Below, in pieces: positions 23,816-34,799 of a stretch of 64,000 bases of DNA (position 1 is the first letter of the stretch; every line of letters starts with the position of its first letter). Source of the stretch: Blasia pusilla (Eukaryota > Marchantiophyta > Marchantiopsida > Blasiales); NCBI GenBank assembly GCA_050084515.1, contig CM114271.1:44578001-44642000 (forward strand), in the 5' to 3' direction. Below the pieces are notes generated by a model, which ran no database searches, was not told the DNA's origin, and saw nothing but the letters and a program-made list of their open reading frames with translations. The translations under genes and the position numbers were made by a program.

Positions 23816-24986
23816 AGGGGGGCCAAGGCTCGAGTCGCCAACATTTTCGATCCCCGTCTACAATCGGCCGGAGGAGCCACTTGAATCCCAAGACATTCCT
23901 TTGTACGCATCACCGAGGAGAGTTAGGAGTAAATTTGTAGATGACGAGGTGAAGAAATCATAGACTAGGTGAAATGTACATTTCCGAGGTTCCTTCGGAG
24001 GTAATAAAGGACGAGATTTTTTCAACCCATAATGGTGTTTGAAAAAGTTTTCTGGAATATGTTTTTGGACTTGTGGATTGTGTTCTTTTAGCTACTCAGA
24101 ATTACAATTCTGCAACCCGTATGATTCGACTTTTTGCTTTTTGCCCATCGCAACTTTTTAACCATTTCGGCAACCTCTCGGATTCAGCGGGTTGACTGCT
24201 AGAGTGATCGGACTCTATCCCGGTGAGACCAACTTCTTGCGCATTGTGGCGGGCTGCTTGACTTTTGGCTCGTTCCCCTTCATTCGTCCAACCAGTTGTA
24301 GGCTTCTTTGCTTGTCTAAGATGTGCAGGATTCCTACTACCTGTCGGATTGCCATTTTGGATTCCCAACCCGTTAGATCGTCGTGGGTGCAGGGTGGAAG
24401 AAAATCACTTCTAAAAATCTTTCCTTTTCTTATGGTGAGCTTTCTTATGGGATGGGAGGGGTGCAGCTTCTCGGTTTCTTAGCCTAAGGATCTGATTTGT
24501 TCACATTTCAGAAAGTTGGCCTTGAGCAGATACCAATCATAACCGACAGAAAGTTGGTCTTGGGGCAATTTAGGGGAGGCCATGATGCAGGCAACAATCC
24601 CTGCAAAAAGAGAGGTACCCATCCGGGTGGTCCTCCAACAAAAATACCAAGGGTACTGCTTTTTGTTGACCGAGACAGGGAATGTTAAGAAACTTAGGCT
24701 CACATGGAGAGTGATGGAAAAATGTTTAGGGTGGTCTTATGATGTCTCCTTTTTTCTCGCCCCCAGGAAAGAGGAGGTTTTTTTAGGGCCAAATGTGGAC
24801 CATTAAATACTCTCTTCTAAAGATTTCCTGAATTTGAAAGCAAACAAAAATTTCAAATATGTCAAAAAGTTTTGAAGAGAGGAGGCGGATTTGGCCTTTT
24901 TTTTTGAAGAGAGACTCTCCTCTCTTCCTCTCTTCCTCTCCTCTCTTACTCTCTCCTGTCAGAATACCAGCCCCCCTAGGTACACC
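23816..24986. repeat. MULE long terminal arm, inverted
   Basis: Reverse complement of 13478-14815 with small indels, ending in CAGAATACCAGCCCCCC. It makes the left body (13478-24986) look like a complete element with two long terminal inverted arms. No matching 9-bp duplication is present at this inner end (TAGGTACAC against CTCGCCCTC), so it is not a separate insertion. Confidence 0.85.
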
Positions 24987-24990
24987 ATAA
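24978..24990. other. Inversion junction between the two MULE bodies at a C-tract
   Basis: The terminal sequence ...ATACCAGCCCCCC runs straight into TAGGTACACCATAACGG. The latter belongs inside the long arm, after another C-tract (see 23810 and 40318). The right body therefore lacks its own long arm. Microhomology of C residues suggests template switching or end joining during repair. Confidence 0.7.
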
Positions 24991-25289
24991 CGGTCCCATG
25001 TTACCTGATTTGAGTCCCACCGCCTTCCTTGGCAGTATATCTTGTACGCTCTGCAATGTGACACCCATCTAGTATCAATATGTGCTCCGTCCTTGGTAAT
25101 ACCATGATGGCAATCCCACACGCAGTAGGAATCCAACACGTCTAAGAGAAGAAAAGAAGCCTACGCCTTCTTTTACGATACTAGGGGAAGGTGCCAAAGT
25201 GAAGAAGCCGGCCAGACTGCCTCTTAAGTTGGACCAACAGGGAAAGACCCTGGAAGTGGTTTAAAAGGTGCAGTGGTCAAAAAGTGAAA

Positions 25290-25552
25290 AGTTGCAAGCC
25301 GTGGAAATCCGACGAGTTGCAAAATAGAAGTCCGCGGAGTACATATATGATCAACCCGTCGGAAGGCGACGGGCACAGGGAAAACGCATTACCACATGCA
25401 ACCCATCGGAACCCGACGGGTTGCAGTTGCTTATGGTTTTTCCCTGTGGTTCCGGAAAGCTGCAACCCGTCGGAAAGCGACGGGTTGCTCTCAGCCAAGC
25501 ATGGGCTGCTCTAAGCCAACAACATGTCGCCTTCCGATGGGTTGCTCACGGA
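25290..25552. repeat. Palindrome cluster, ORF2 3' region (right body)
   Basis: Four to five palindromes, such as GCAACCCATCGG-AAC-CCGACGGGTTGC near 25397 and GCAACCCGTCGG-AAAG-CGACGGGTTGC near 25462. They correspond to the last-intron array of the left body (22.3-22.6 kb). The final exon that should follow is missing. Confidence 0.8.
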
Positions 25553-27628
25553 CAAAAACAACGTCGGAGATATACAATCTGGAGACATGAATAGAGCCTT
25601 ACCCAAATTTGACTCGTCGCGGATCGAAGTGGGTACTCGTTCTTGATGATCCACGATTGCGCCGTCCTCCACTTCAGCGACCTCTTGACGCACTGGAGGT
25701 TGAAAAGCTTGTCCTCGCTCCCTCGTGTCAAAACTAAGAAGCATCCCCTGTCACTCAGATAAGCGTCTGCAAAGGAAAACAGGAGCGCGATCTGGTCATA
25801 AGAAAGGGGAACATTCCAGTCTAGGACCCCGTCCGACGGATTCTCGTCCCACAATCACAACCCCGAGGGCAAATCAGCGATCAATAGATCCACCGCCACT
25901 TGTTCGACCACTCCATTGACCTTCCAAGGAGCGTGCCCGTTTCGTTGAAGCTTCCGTCCCAGCGTTGTCAATTTATCAATGGCAGGTGTCGACGCTTGAG
26001 AACTGAAACTTTTCAGCTCATCCAGTAAATTTGTGAACTGAAGGAGGACGCTTGTCCGGGTCGTTGTTTCTCTATGTCTTCCCAAGGATGATGGAGTGTA
26101 TTCTCCTTGGGACAACCCTGGCGCCTCTCGCTTCCGCTTCTCTCGAGTCTGCGGTCGGCTTGTCGGGGTCTCTATGACCTCAGACTCTAGTGGGGTTTTT
26201 TTTGCGGAGGACCTGGTCCGACCCTCTCTCCCCGCTTGCCCGGATGATTCCGGCTCTAGCCTTGAATCTTCAGCCTCTCTGTGGGAAGACTCGGCCTCGG
26301 AATTCTTCGCTCCCCTCGCCTTGCCTTTGAGACCCGCTGTGGATTTGTCTTTGGCTATGTGGACCTTGGAAGCAACTCCGTTGTCTCGAGGGCTTGCTCT
26401 TCCACATCTCCTTTGAAAAAGTCTTCAGGTTGCACAAAATTGGGGATGTCGTCCCGTCTTGCGGCCACTGCATCATGAAGCACGTGTAAATCTTTCTCGG
26501 TAATGTCCTCAGGGTCGTTGAAGTCCAGCCAAATCGGGCAATTCTCCACCTCCCAATCGGACATGCGCCGAGCCATCTCCGTGTCGTACATGGAGAATGT
26601 CTCTCCATCGGGCGGAGAAGCCCACAATTTGCAGGCTGCCAGTATTTTTTCCCAAGTACCTGCATTCTTACAATGGGCGAGGTACCTGAACACCATCCGT
26701 TGGGCAGCTCTTAGTCGAACTGAATCGGCCGCCTGCTCCTGAAGATCTCGCTTCTTCTTTGCGAGATCCCTTTTGTTCCCCTCGATTTCTTCGCCAAGGT
26801 CTGCCTGAGGGAGGATGCAATCCTTGAACATCGTCTTGAAACCTGGGTTTTTGATGGGCTTGTCCCGGATGTCATCGAGCCAAAGTTCGAAATCTACAGC
26901 ACTTTCTAGGTTTGCTTCATCGGGAATGGGCTATATTCTTTTGAGTTCCACTTGGAGACCGTCCAGTATGGACTTCCCAAGAAGCCACAACGCGTCCCAG
27001 AACGACCATTCGCGGAGCGAGTGGGAGATCACTTGATCAGAGACACCCAGAGGATGGTGTGCCGCCCTCTTTTGGGCCTCGGTTCCCTCGAGACTCATTT
27101 TCATCAGTCGAATTCTCCTAAATTCGCTTATTCCAGACAACGCAAATCAATGCACGCGATCGAGAGACACTTTCTCCCCAATCCAACCTTGCGGATCTTC
27201 ATCCCTTTTCCGTTGGCACTTGATAATCGCCTTCAGCTCCTTGTAAAACTCCGGACCAAGGTCGGGGTTGAGAATGGCGATGTAGCGCTGCATCTTGCTT
27301 GCCGTGTACTTCGTAGGTGCAGATACTGCAACTTGGATGAATTTTGCATGCTCAGACACAGATACTTTCTCCCTCCGCTCCAACTCCAATGCAGCGCTCT
27401 TCTTCGCGGCCTATATCTTCAACCAGCAAAGGATTGTGACGGCTGCATCTTGGGAAATAAACTTATTTGCCCAAGTCTTCTTTTTGATTTGTGCACCCTT
27501 TGCCAAAGATTCGATTTACGGGCGTCGCCAAAAACCCTTGTACTCTGCCAAAGTGCGTCGTAAGCACTTTCTTCACCCGATCGCAATCCTGGATCCAGTG
27601 GTGGGTGACATTCCCCTCCGATACAATC

Positions 27629-28436
27629 CTGCACATCCAAACTCAATATAAGAAATTTTGTAAGGTACATGGGTTCCTGCAACCCGTCGGACTCCGACAG
27701 GTCGTCATAGCTCAAGGTCGGATTCTAGCAACGAGCTAAATTATGCAACCCATCGGAGTCCAACGGATTGCATTCAGATTCATGATTGCCTGGTTTCAAC
27801 CCGTCGGACTCCGACGGATTGTCAGATAGTCCATATCAAAAGTGAACATAGCAACCCGTCAGAGTCCGACAGGTTGCGCAATTGCAATGAAAGCTGCAAT
27901 TTAACGCGAAAAATGTAGCTTCCAACTTCCGAATGCAACTTGTCGGACTAAGACGAGTTGCTTTCGCCCAAAAACATCAAAAAACCTCCAAAAATAGCTT
28001 CGAGTCAAGCAACCCGTCGGACTCCACGAGTTGCTTTGGGCCAAAATCATACTAAACCTATGGTCAGTCGAATAACTCGTCGGAGTCCGATGAGTTGCTT
28101 TCTTCAAAAAACATTCAAAAAATGCGGCGAGTCGAGCAACTCGTCAGACTCCGACGAGTTGCTTTCTTCAAAATACATCCAAAGAATGCGGCCTATCGAG
28201 CAATTTGTCGGACTCCGACGAGTTGCTTTGGGCCAAAAACATACTAAACCTGTGGTCAGTCGAACAACTCATTGGACTGCAATGAGTTGCTTTCGGCCAA
28301 AAACATCCTAACCCATTCATCAATCGAGCAACTCGTCGGAGTTCAAAGAGTTTTGTTTGGCCAAAAACATCCCAAAAATAGTGGCGACTCAAACAACTTG
28401 TTGGAGTCCGACGGTTTGCAGCAAGAAGAAACTTAC
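27629..28436 (-). repeat. ORF2 intron with 12-palindrome array (right copy)
   Basis: Donor CAG/GTAAGT at 28437/28436 and acceptor GTGCAG/GATTG at 27628. About 12 palindromes occupy 27679-28428. The group from about 28009 to 28391 repeats every 62-66 bases with a spacer like TTTCTTCAAAAAACATCC. Many half-sites are GCAACTCGTCGG, so this array has homogenised separately from the promoter array. Confidence 0.88.
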
Positions 28437-28897
28437 CTGTTCATGGCATGCATGGCCATCTCCACGGTCACCATGTAATGAGGGTATGGATGAAGGACCA
28501 CTGCCTTCACGCAAAAATGTGCCTCTAAGGACTTTGGGTGCTCCTATGCAAACTTTGTCCACGCCATGAACATGTGATTTCCATCCCAGATGAAGAAATG
28601 CAGATTCCTCATCGAGCTGAATTCCGTCCCCTCTACTTGCCTTCTGAATTCCTGATCTCTCATTCTCCAGAATGTGTCGAGCTTTTCCAAGTCCTCCTCT
28701 GTAACCAGCGCTTGGGTTCTATGGTCATCGTAAGGCTGAACATAGAACGGAGGGAAGCTGTCGACGTAGGATGCTGTAGCCGCCGATTGTTTGAGCTTTG
28801 CAATATCCTCGTCAGACTGAATTTCGCGGACGTACTCCATTGTCCGCAATCGGCAGAGTGGAATTCTCGAGGCGTTGTGGCCCTCCATCAGTGCCAT
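28437..28897 (-). other. ParB-like segment of ORF2 (right copy, exon 2)
   Basis: Encodes about 150 residues: an opening with CRLRTMEYVREI, Ser-Asp-Glu-Asp-rich helices, PPFYVQPYDD, and HFFIWDGNHMFMAWTKF. The frame then shifts into a segment best read as FCVKAVVLHPYPHYM...EMAMHAMN. ParB/Srx folds show a short strand with an acidic end, helices, P-x-V, then (V/I)-x-DG-x-HR. Arg of the HR pair is Met here. The reading is based on pattern only. Confidence 0.4.
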
Positions 28898-29890
28898 CTG
28901 CTTTACCACTTGTCACAACCGGGACAAGATCAATAAGCTACACTGAATTGCCAATGAATTGCAAGATGGGCCTTCACATAATTCAAAAAACTCAGATCCT
29001 CTCTTACCCGCTCGAAGATTGGGTCGGTTTCTTGACCAGCCAACTGCTTTGAGACAGCAGCTGGCAAGTCCACTGGAAACTCGTCGATGTGATAGAGGTC
29101 GATTTCTTCCGCCGGGCTTGGAGACGAGGATGACCGCTCTCCTACTTCTTTAGCAATGTCCACCATCTCCACGCTGGCGGTCCTCATGACCTCATCGTTC
29201 GTGATTTGAACTACGGCCGTTTCCGCTATATTGCTTGTGTCCCCGGACTTCATCAGGGATATTTCCCGCATCTCAACACGTTCGGTTGGACGGGCAGGGC
29301 TGTCGTCAATGGCTGTTGTTTTTTTCCTCGCTTTAGCCAATTCTGCTCTCCTCACCGATGCGTCCAGACGCTTCTTTTCTCGCTTTTCGTCGGCGACTCT
29401 TTTCTTCAAGGCCTGCGACATCTCAGCCTCTGCGTCGCATTTTATCGAGCGCCTCTTGTACACGTTTCGCAAGAAGCTCCTGGTTATGCATCTCCGCTTC
29501 CCTTTCCCGCTCCTTGATTTCTTGCTGCCTTATCTCATTTGCCGAACGAGGCCCTGGAGATGGTGACGCAGGATTCCTAATGGACTTGGGAGTGAATTTC
29601 CCAGACTTATTTTCTTGAGCTTTTTTCCTCATTATTTTTCCCGGAAATTCCTCCACCCATGTCCACGATGAATCGCATGATCAGTCGCCTTGCAGATGTC
29701 GAGATGAGTCGCCTTGATGGGTAGCTCGAATTGTCTCGCGATCGTTCGGTCGAACAATCTCGCGATCGTTCGGTCGTATCGTCTCGCGATGACTCGCCGT
29801 GTGAAGCGCCCCTTGGTATGTGATCAGCTGAAGTGCGGGAGAGCAATAGAGATCGCAAAATGGGAAACTAGAAATGAGCAATTTCTCCCC

Positions 29891-29898
29891 TATTTGTA
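29891..29898 (-). promoter_or_regulatory. Mutated TATA box of ORF2, right copy
   Basis: TACAAATA at the site where the left copy has TATAAATA (18736-18743). The flanking sequence GGCTAGAAAAGTA is the same in both copies. Confidence 0.6.
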
Positions 29899-29987
29899 CT
29901 TTTCTAGCCGTTGGGCTGACCGTTGGGTCGCGTCGTCCTTCCGACGGCGACGTGCCGGCCGTTACGGAAGTCTGGACGTGAAAAATG

Positions 29988-30675
29988 GCAACCCGTCGGA
30001 GTCCGACAGGTTGCGCGCCTCCGCCGTCGTGGGACAATAACGCGAGGTGCGCGAGCAACCCGTCGGAGACCGACAGGTTGAGCGCCTCCGCCGTCTTCGG
30101 AGAAGAACGCGAGGTAACCCGCCCAACCCGTCGTAGACCGACAGGTTGCGCGCCTCCGCCGTCTTTGGACAAGAACGGGACGTACCCGCGCAACCCGTCG
30201 GAGACCGTTGGGTTGCACGCTTCCCTCGTCAAGGGTTAACAACGCGGGCTTCCTGCGCAACTCGTCGGAGGCCGACAGGTTGCACGCTTCCTTCATGTAA
30301 GCGAAACAAGGCGAGGCCCTTGCGCAACCCGTCGGAGGGCGACGGGTTGCACGCCTCGCCGTCTTTGGGCAAGAAGGTGCGGCACCCACGGAACTCGTCG
30401 AGAACAAACGGTTTGCATGCTTCCTTCATGTAAGTGTTACACCGTGAGATAATTGGGCAACCCGTCTGATGCCGACGGGTTGCAAGCCTCCGCCATCTTC
30501 GGGCAAGAAGGCGCGGTATTCAAGCAACTCGTCCGAGAGTGACGGGTTGCCAGCTTTGATCATGTTTGCGTTTCAAGGTAAGGCAGAAGCGTGCAACCCA
30601 TCCGAAGCCTACGGGTTGTAGGCTTTGCTCAGCTTGGGTTAAAAGTTGAGTTACCAGGACTCCGACGGGTTCCAA
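29988..30675. repeat. 67-bp ladder of palindromes in divergent promoter region, right body
   Basis: Palindromes start at about 29988, 30055, 30122, 30190, 30257, 30324, 30390, 30457, 30523 and 30593, a 66-70 base spacing. Each unit is GCAACCCGTCGG plus a 3-4 base centre plus CCGACAGGTTGC or CCGACGGGTTGC. The spacer has the core CTCCGCCGTCTTTGGACAAGAA. The array separates ORF2 (leftward) from the transposase (rightward) and is GC- and CpG-rich. Confidence 0.93.
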
Positions 30676-30847
30676 CAAAATGAAGTGTGCTTCGCAACCC
30701 ACGTCTCTACTTCCCAAATCCTGTAACAGATTGCAACAGAATTGAATCGGTTCCAACAGAATTGAATCCATTGTTTCAGAAAATTTCACCTACCAAACTT
30801 CATCTTGTTAGTAAAATTCTGTCAGAAGTATCTGATTTCCTATTCAC

Positions 30848-30855
30848 TATAAATT
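30848..30855 (+). promoter_or_regulatory. TATA-like box of transposase copy C
   Basis: TATAAATT preceded by TTCACTA, identical to copy B. ATTCTC repeats follow directly. A deletion just downstream removes the 5' exon part with the ATG. Confidence 0.55.
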
Positions 30856-30895
30856 AAAAATTCTCATTCTCATTCTCACTCTCCTCCCGTACAAA

Positions 30896-33800
30896 ATTCC
30901 TAGTGCTCCGAGATCTATTTTTGCAACTCCTAGCTCAGTAGATCCGGCTTCGACTCCAACTTCACACGCTCATAACAATGATGTTCTTCTTGCAGAGATT
31001 CCGAATGTTATCAACCTCAGTGGATCTGTCGGACACCAAGCGGGCCCTTTGTCCGCCTACTCGTTCCTCTTGCGAGTATCAGGAAATAGTTTGCTTTCAT
31101 CTCTGGCCTTGAAAATGTTCGAGCACATTCTTGTCGACGAGCAGCCGCCCACATACGATGGCAATTGCATTTTTGAGTTGCCTCCACTTGCTGCTCCTGC
31201 TCAAAAGAAAGATGGAGGACGCCTGAAGGGTATGGACAGAAAGTTTGATTGTCATCGATGGTGTAGGCTTCAACGGACTAGTGCTTCAATTCCAGATGGT
31301 CCTTGGATTGTCTCCCGCCGCCAATGCATTGGAGCCTTGGAGTGTAGAAGTCCAGCATGCCCGTATCTAGAGCGCAACAGGCGAGTCAATACGTCCCAAT
31401 TCCCCCCCAAAAATGCAGAAACTCCATACGAGATCGGTGCCACCATACCGCCGGGAGGCCATCGATGTCCTCATTGTCGCATCGCTTCTTTCGTTGGAGC
31501 GTGTCTGCATTCATATTTTTCATTGTCCACGACTTGGGCTCCACGTCGAGTACACAAGTCTGGCGTTCATGTTGGCTCCCACACTCATCCCGGACCGATG
31601 CAATTCTGGACACATCAAGGAGGATGTGGCCAAGAAAGTTGCCGAGGTCTCTGAAACTCTCCGGGTTCAAAGCCCGGAGTGATCAAACTCACAACGGCAT
31701 CACAAATTTGTGAACAATTGCTTGGAATCCCTGGACAAGGCGAGATCACACGCCGAGGAGAAACAATCGCGGGGAAAATCTCGCCTTTCTCGCTGATCCT
31801 GAATGCTTCCAGAATTTTCTGCGTCAAATACGGGTTCTGGATGGAAAGACGGACGAAATGGATGCCATCGCCAGAATCAAGGCCAACTCCAGATTTCCAT
31901 TCATTCAGAGATGGCAGTTCATGGGCCAAGGAGGCGAGGGATCCAGGGCCTATGTCTTTAAAATGTCAACCACAGGTCCGTCGAGAGGCCTCGATATTAT
32001 AGATCGAATGAGGGAAGGGAAAGATCTTTACGGCAGCTGGGTAAGCTTTGATATTTGCTACAAACTGCTGAACGGATGGTTGACAATGGGTGCTCACGTT
32101 TATCACCATGTGGACAAGGGACTCAAAACTATATTTTTCTGTGAAGTAAAGGCAGAAGACGTTGGCAGTTTGAAGATGTGCTGGTTACTCTTATTGGAGG
32201 TGGTGAAGGAAAACAAAAGGCCACCTCCGGAAATTTATGGGTTCATGGCGGACAATGCACAACCTGGGTGGATTACTATCCGGGAAGTGTTATGGGGTGG
32301 AGAGGTTCAACCGGAGAGGGAAAGGTCGGATGCTTTCCATTGGCAACAGTATGTGACCCGCTACACCAAATCTTGCATCAAAGAGAATAAGAGGACAGAG
32401 CATGTCACTCTACTCCAACGCTGCAAGGACAACAAAACCTTGAAGCAGGCCATGGAATGCCAGGAAGAACTTCATGGGTGGTGGAGGAAGCATGCGATTG
32501 AGGGGAAGTACAAAGAGTTGTGCTCTTGGTTGAGTTGGTGGACTATACGTATGATACAATGGGGAAACTTCATGCGGCAGTTGAGTTCACTATTTTGTCT
32601 TGTCAAGCTCACGCTGAGAATTGTTTGTAAAGTTGCAGCTCAAGTTGAGAAGCGTGGGAACTATAGGGATTTCAAACCAAAGAAACCAAGGAAGCTCGGG
32701 CAACCCGTCGGATGCGACGAGTTGCATCCAGAATTTTGGTGCAACCCGTAGACAAGTATGCAAGTCACATGTATAGAAGGCCTGCAAATAGTTCGACCCG
32801 GATGGCTTTCGGATGACTTGCACTTGGATGACTTGATCTTGCAACGCGTCTGAATCTGACGGGTTGCAGTAGGTGGGTTTAGGGTTGCAACACGTCGGGA
32901 CCCGACGGGTCGCAGAGTCGTTCATGGGATGCCTCGGCCTTGCAACCTGTCTGGTTCTGAGAGGTAGCTTATTTCTTTGACTCCCGAGTTATTTTTGTTC
33001 CCTTCTAACATTGCCGTCGTTGCAGGGATTGAACATTCATAAAAATGCCCTGAAGATAGTGTTCATTCCTCTTGGAGGTCGTCACAAGCATGCCAACGAA
33101 TTTCACTTGTGGAGGCATGCCAACAAGACCAGGCAAGAGCAATGCTACAGTCTCCAGCATCTCATATCTTCCTCACAAAAGGCATAACAAAAGGAAGGGG
33201 GCCGTCGATGTACGAGCTCTATGTTAGGGCGGCTGTGAGATCTGGTGATGAAAAACTACATGTGGAAGCCTTCAACCGGTGCGTAGCTGGAACTCCCCTC
33301 GAGCAAGACGTACACATTGGTGGGGATATTCATGGGCGCGTTTCAAGAGGTCCCATATAGATGGTAGTAGAGCCGTCCGAGCGAGACTCATGGAGACCTG
33401 ATAAGTATCTTGACTTCACGCAGGTGAAGAGGCAGCATCGAGGGACAAATCCGGTGATTGATTTGGATGAGGAAATTACGCCGCCCTGGTATTCAGGGAC
33501 CCCGGACCTATCCCAAATCCGTGATGAAGACCCTTCTACAAAATCAGTGAATGTCTTATTTCTAAAGCCCTCCGTTGTTGGAAGTTCACAACATTCTGTC
33601 ACTGGGGTGGTTCAACAATATGGGATTCCGTTAATGGAGGTGGATTGCAACCTAAAACGGTGGCATATATCTCGGAGCAACCCAGGACACGGACCCACAT
33701 GTAGGGCACGATCTGATCGCATTAGGGGAGCATGCGGCACTTTCCTAAATAAGAACTGTACAAGGACTGGACGACCACTGCCTGGGTTTTGGGGACTCAA

Positions 33801-34508
33801 AACCTTTGATCGTTTCACGAGGATCGGGGATCAATTGAAGTACTTCTTATGCCCAAATGAATCTTGCGCTTTCCGAAAGTCTTATCCGGCTGCCATTGGA
33901 GCTCCGGGGAATATCCCCATGATTTGGCCCATCGCCGTAGGTACGAACTGCACTCAAGACAAAGTGGACAATCTTACAAGTGCCGGTTTCAGACTCGTAG
34001 ACGGGGGAAGTTTGGAGCATGTTTGCGCTACAGAGTCCTTTACATTTCGTATTCAACCCAAGATTGATATCAACATTACCCGGAGAAGGTGGATGATCTC
34101 AATCCACTATTTCTGTTTGAGTCTAGAAATGGGGTGAAGAGAAACAGAATGTGTAGGCCAACGGTGGAGAGAGCAAAGCGAATTGCATCAGTTCGGGAGG
34201 CAAAAATGGAGATCATCGCCATGAAAGATGTCCTGAGTGGCAATGGAATAGGAAGGATGTATTGGGTCAGGAACAACATTGTAAATTCAAGGGTCACAGG
34301 GGTATATGTGGTGCACATCTGTTGCTTTCCCACATGTTCATGTGATGACTTTGTCCAAAGAGAGACAAGTGGCAAAAGTTATTTCCCTTGTAAGCACATG
34401 TACTATGTGTTGCTGGTAGTTTTAAGAGAGTCGGAGGTAGGAGTAGGAATCCACCAACCAATTTTTTCCCTCAAAGAAGTGCGAAGTATTTTAAACAAAC
34501 CACTTTGA
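30896..34508 (+). pseudogene. MULE transposase, copy C (most complete)
   Basis: Covers most of the transposase. N-terminal Cys/His cluster (RRQCIGALECRSPACPYLE, CPHC); DDE-like core in one open stretch at 31858-32751 with FDICYK, HHVDKGLK, FMADNAQPGW and DAFHWQQ; after the intron, a segment with CPNESCAF; and an intact SWIM finger (CSCDDF...FPCKH, about 34335-34400). The frame closes at 34508 (RSILNKPL). The start region with MVNTEF is deleted relative to copy B, and there are frameshifts near 31490 and 31690. It has no CACTA insertion, so it gives the empty site at about 33638-33644. The nuclear role would be cut-and-paste transposition. Confidence 0.87.
32581..33025 (+). repeat. Transposase intron with palindromes and a lost donor site (copy C)
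   Basis: Same intron as in copies A and B, but the donor reads CGGCAG/TTGAGT instead of CGGCAG/GTGAGT, so splicing should fail at this site. The acceptor TTGCAG is kept. Four palindromes, some degenerate, lie between 32699 and 32970. Confidence 0.78.
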
Positions 34509-34799
34509 GGATGCAAAATGAGGTTTTAGATTGTACTTTCATTTTTCAAGAAACTTCACTTTTAGCTTGAACTCTATTCAGCCCAGGGCAAATGGTAGAT
34601 TGTTTCCAGACCTTGGATGGAAAAAGTGATTGGTTCCACACTTCTGATTCCACTGATTTTTCAGTTTTGTATATTTTGTGCAATTTGCAACCGGTCGGAC
34701 TCAGATGGGTTGCCAAAATATGGAAGAGAAAAAAAGAAGTGTGGGATTGCTTAATAACTGAGCAAAAAAGTGCAAAAAAATTCACACAAAAAGTTTCCT

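Larger units (their letters stand above)
25600..29858 (-). pseudogene. MULE accessory gene ORF2, right copy (longest version)
   Basis: The fullest copy, read leftward. Exon 1 opens at an ATG at 29858, with a nearer in-frame ATG at 29678. It has repeated DDTTERSRD units and a Lys/Arg/Glu coiled coil, and ends at a donor at 29008. A 110-base intron ends at 28898. Exon 2 (28897-28437) has CRLRTMEYVREIQSDEDIAK and HFFIWDGNHMFMAW, a ParB-like pattern (a strand, then a DGnHR-like turn). After the 808-base palindrome intron, exon 3 (27628 to about 25610) carries a middle region (VENCPIWLDF), then motif IV (IADLPSGL, about 25862-25894). Stops near 27145, 26930 and 25856 and frameshifts break it, and the last exon is absent. 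ParB-methyltransferase fusions are known in bacteria and phages; a plant MULE version is inference. Confidence 0.72.

Noticed and set aside
23399-23884. 161-codon plus-strand frame in the ORF2 3' flank and long arm
   Set aside because: It crosses the border between two noncoding modules and is not conserved as a frame in the copies at 25.0 and 40.3 kb.
13478-24986. Left body as a separate complete MULE insertion
   Set aside because: The 9 bases after 24986 do not match the left duplication; the duplication partner is at 34897-34905.
29988-30675. CRISPR-like array (regular palindromic repeats with spacers)
   Set aside because: The window is plant nuclear DNA, the spacers are similar to each other and not unique, the repeats diverge, and no cas genes are present.
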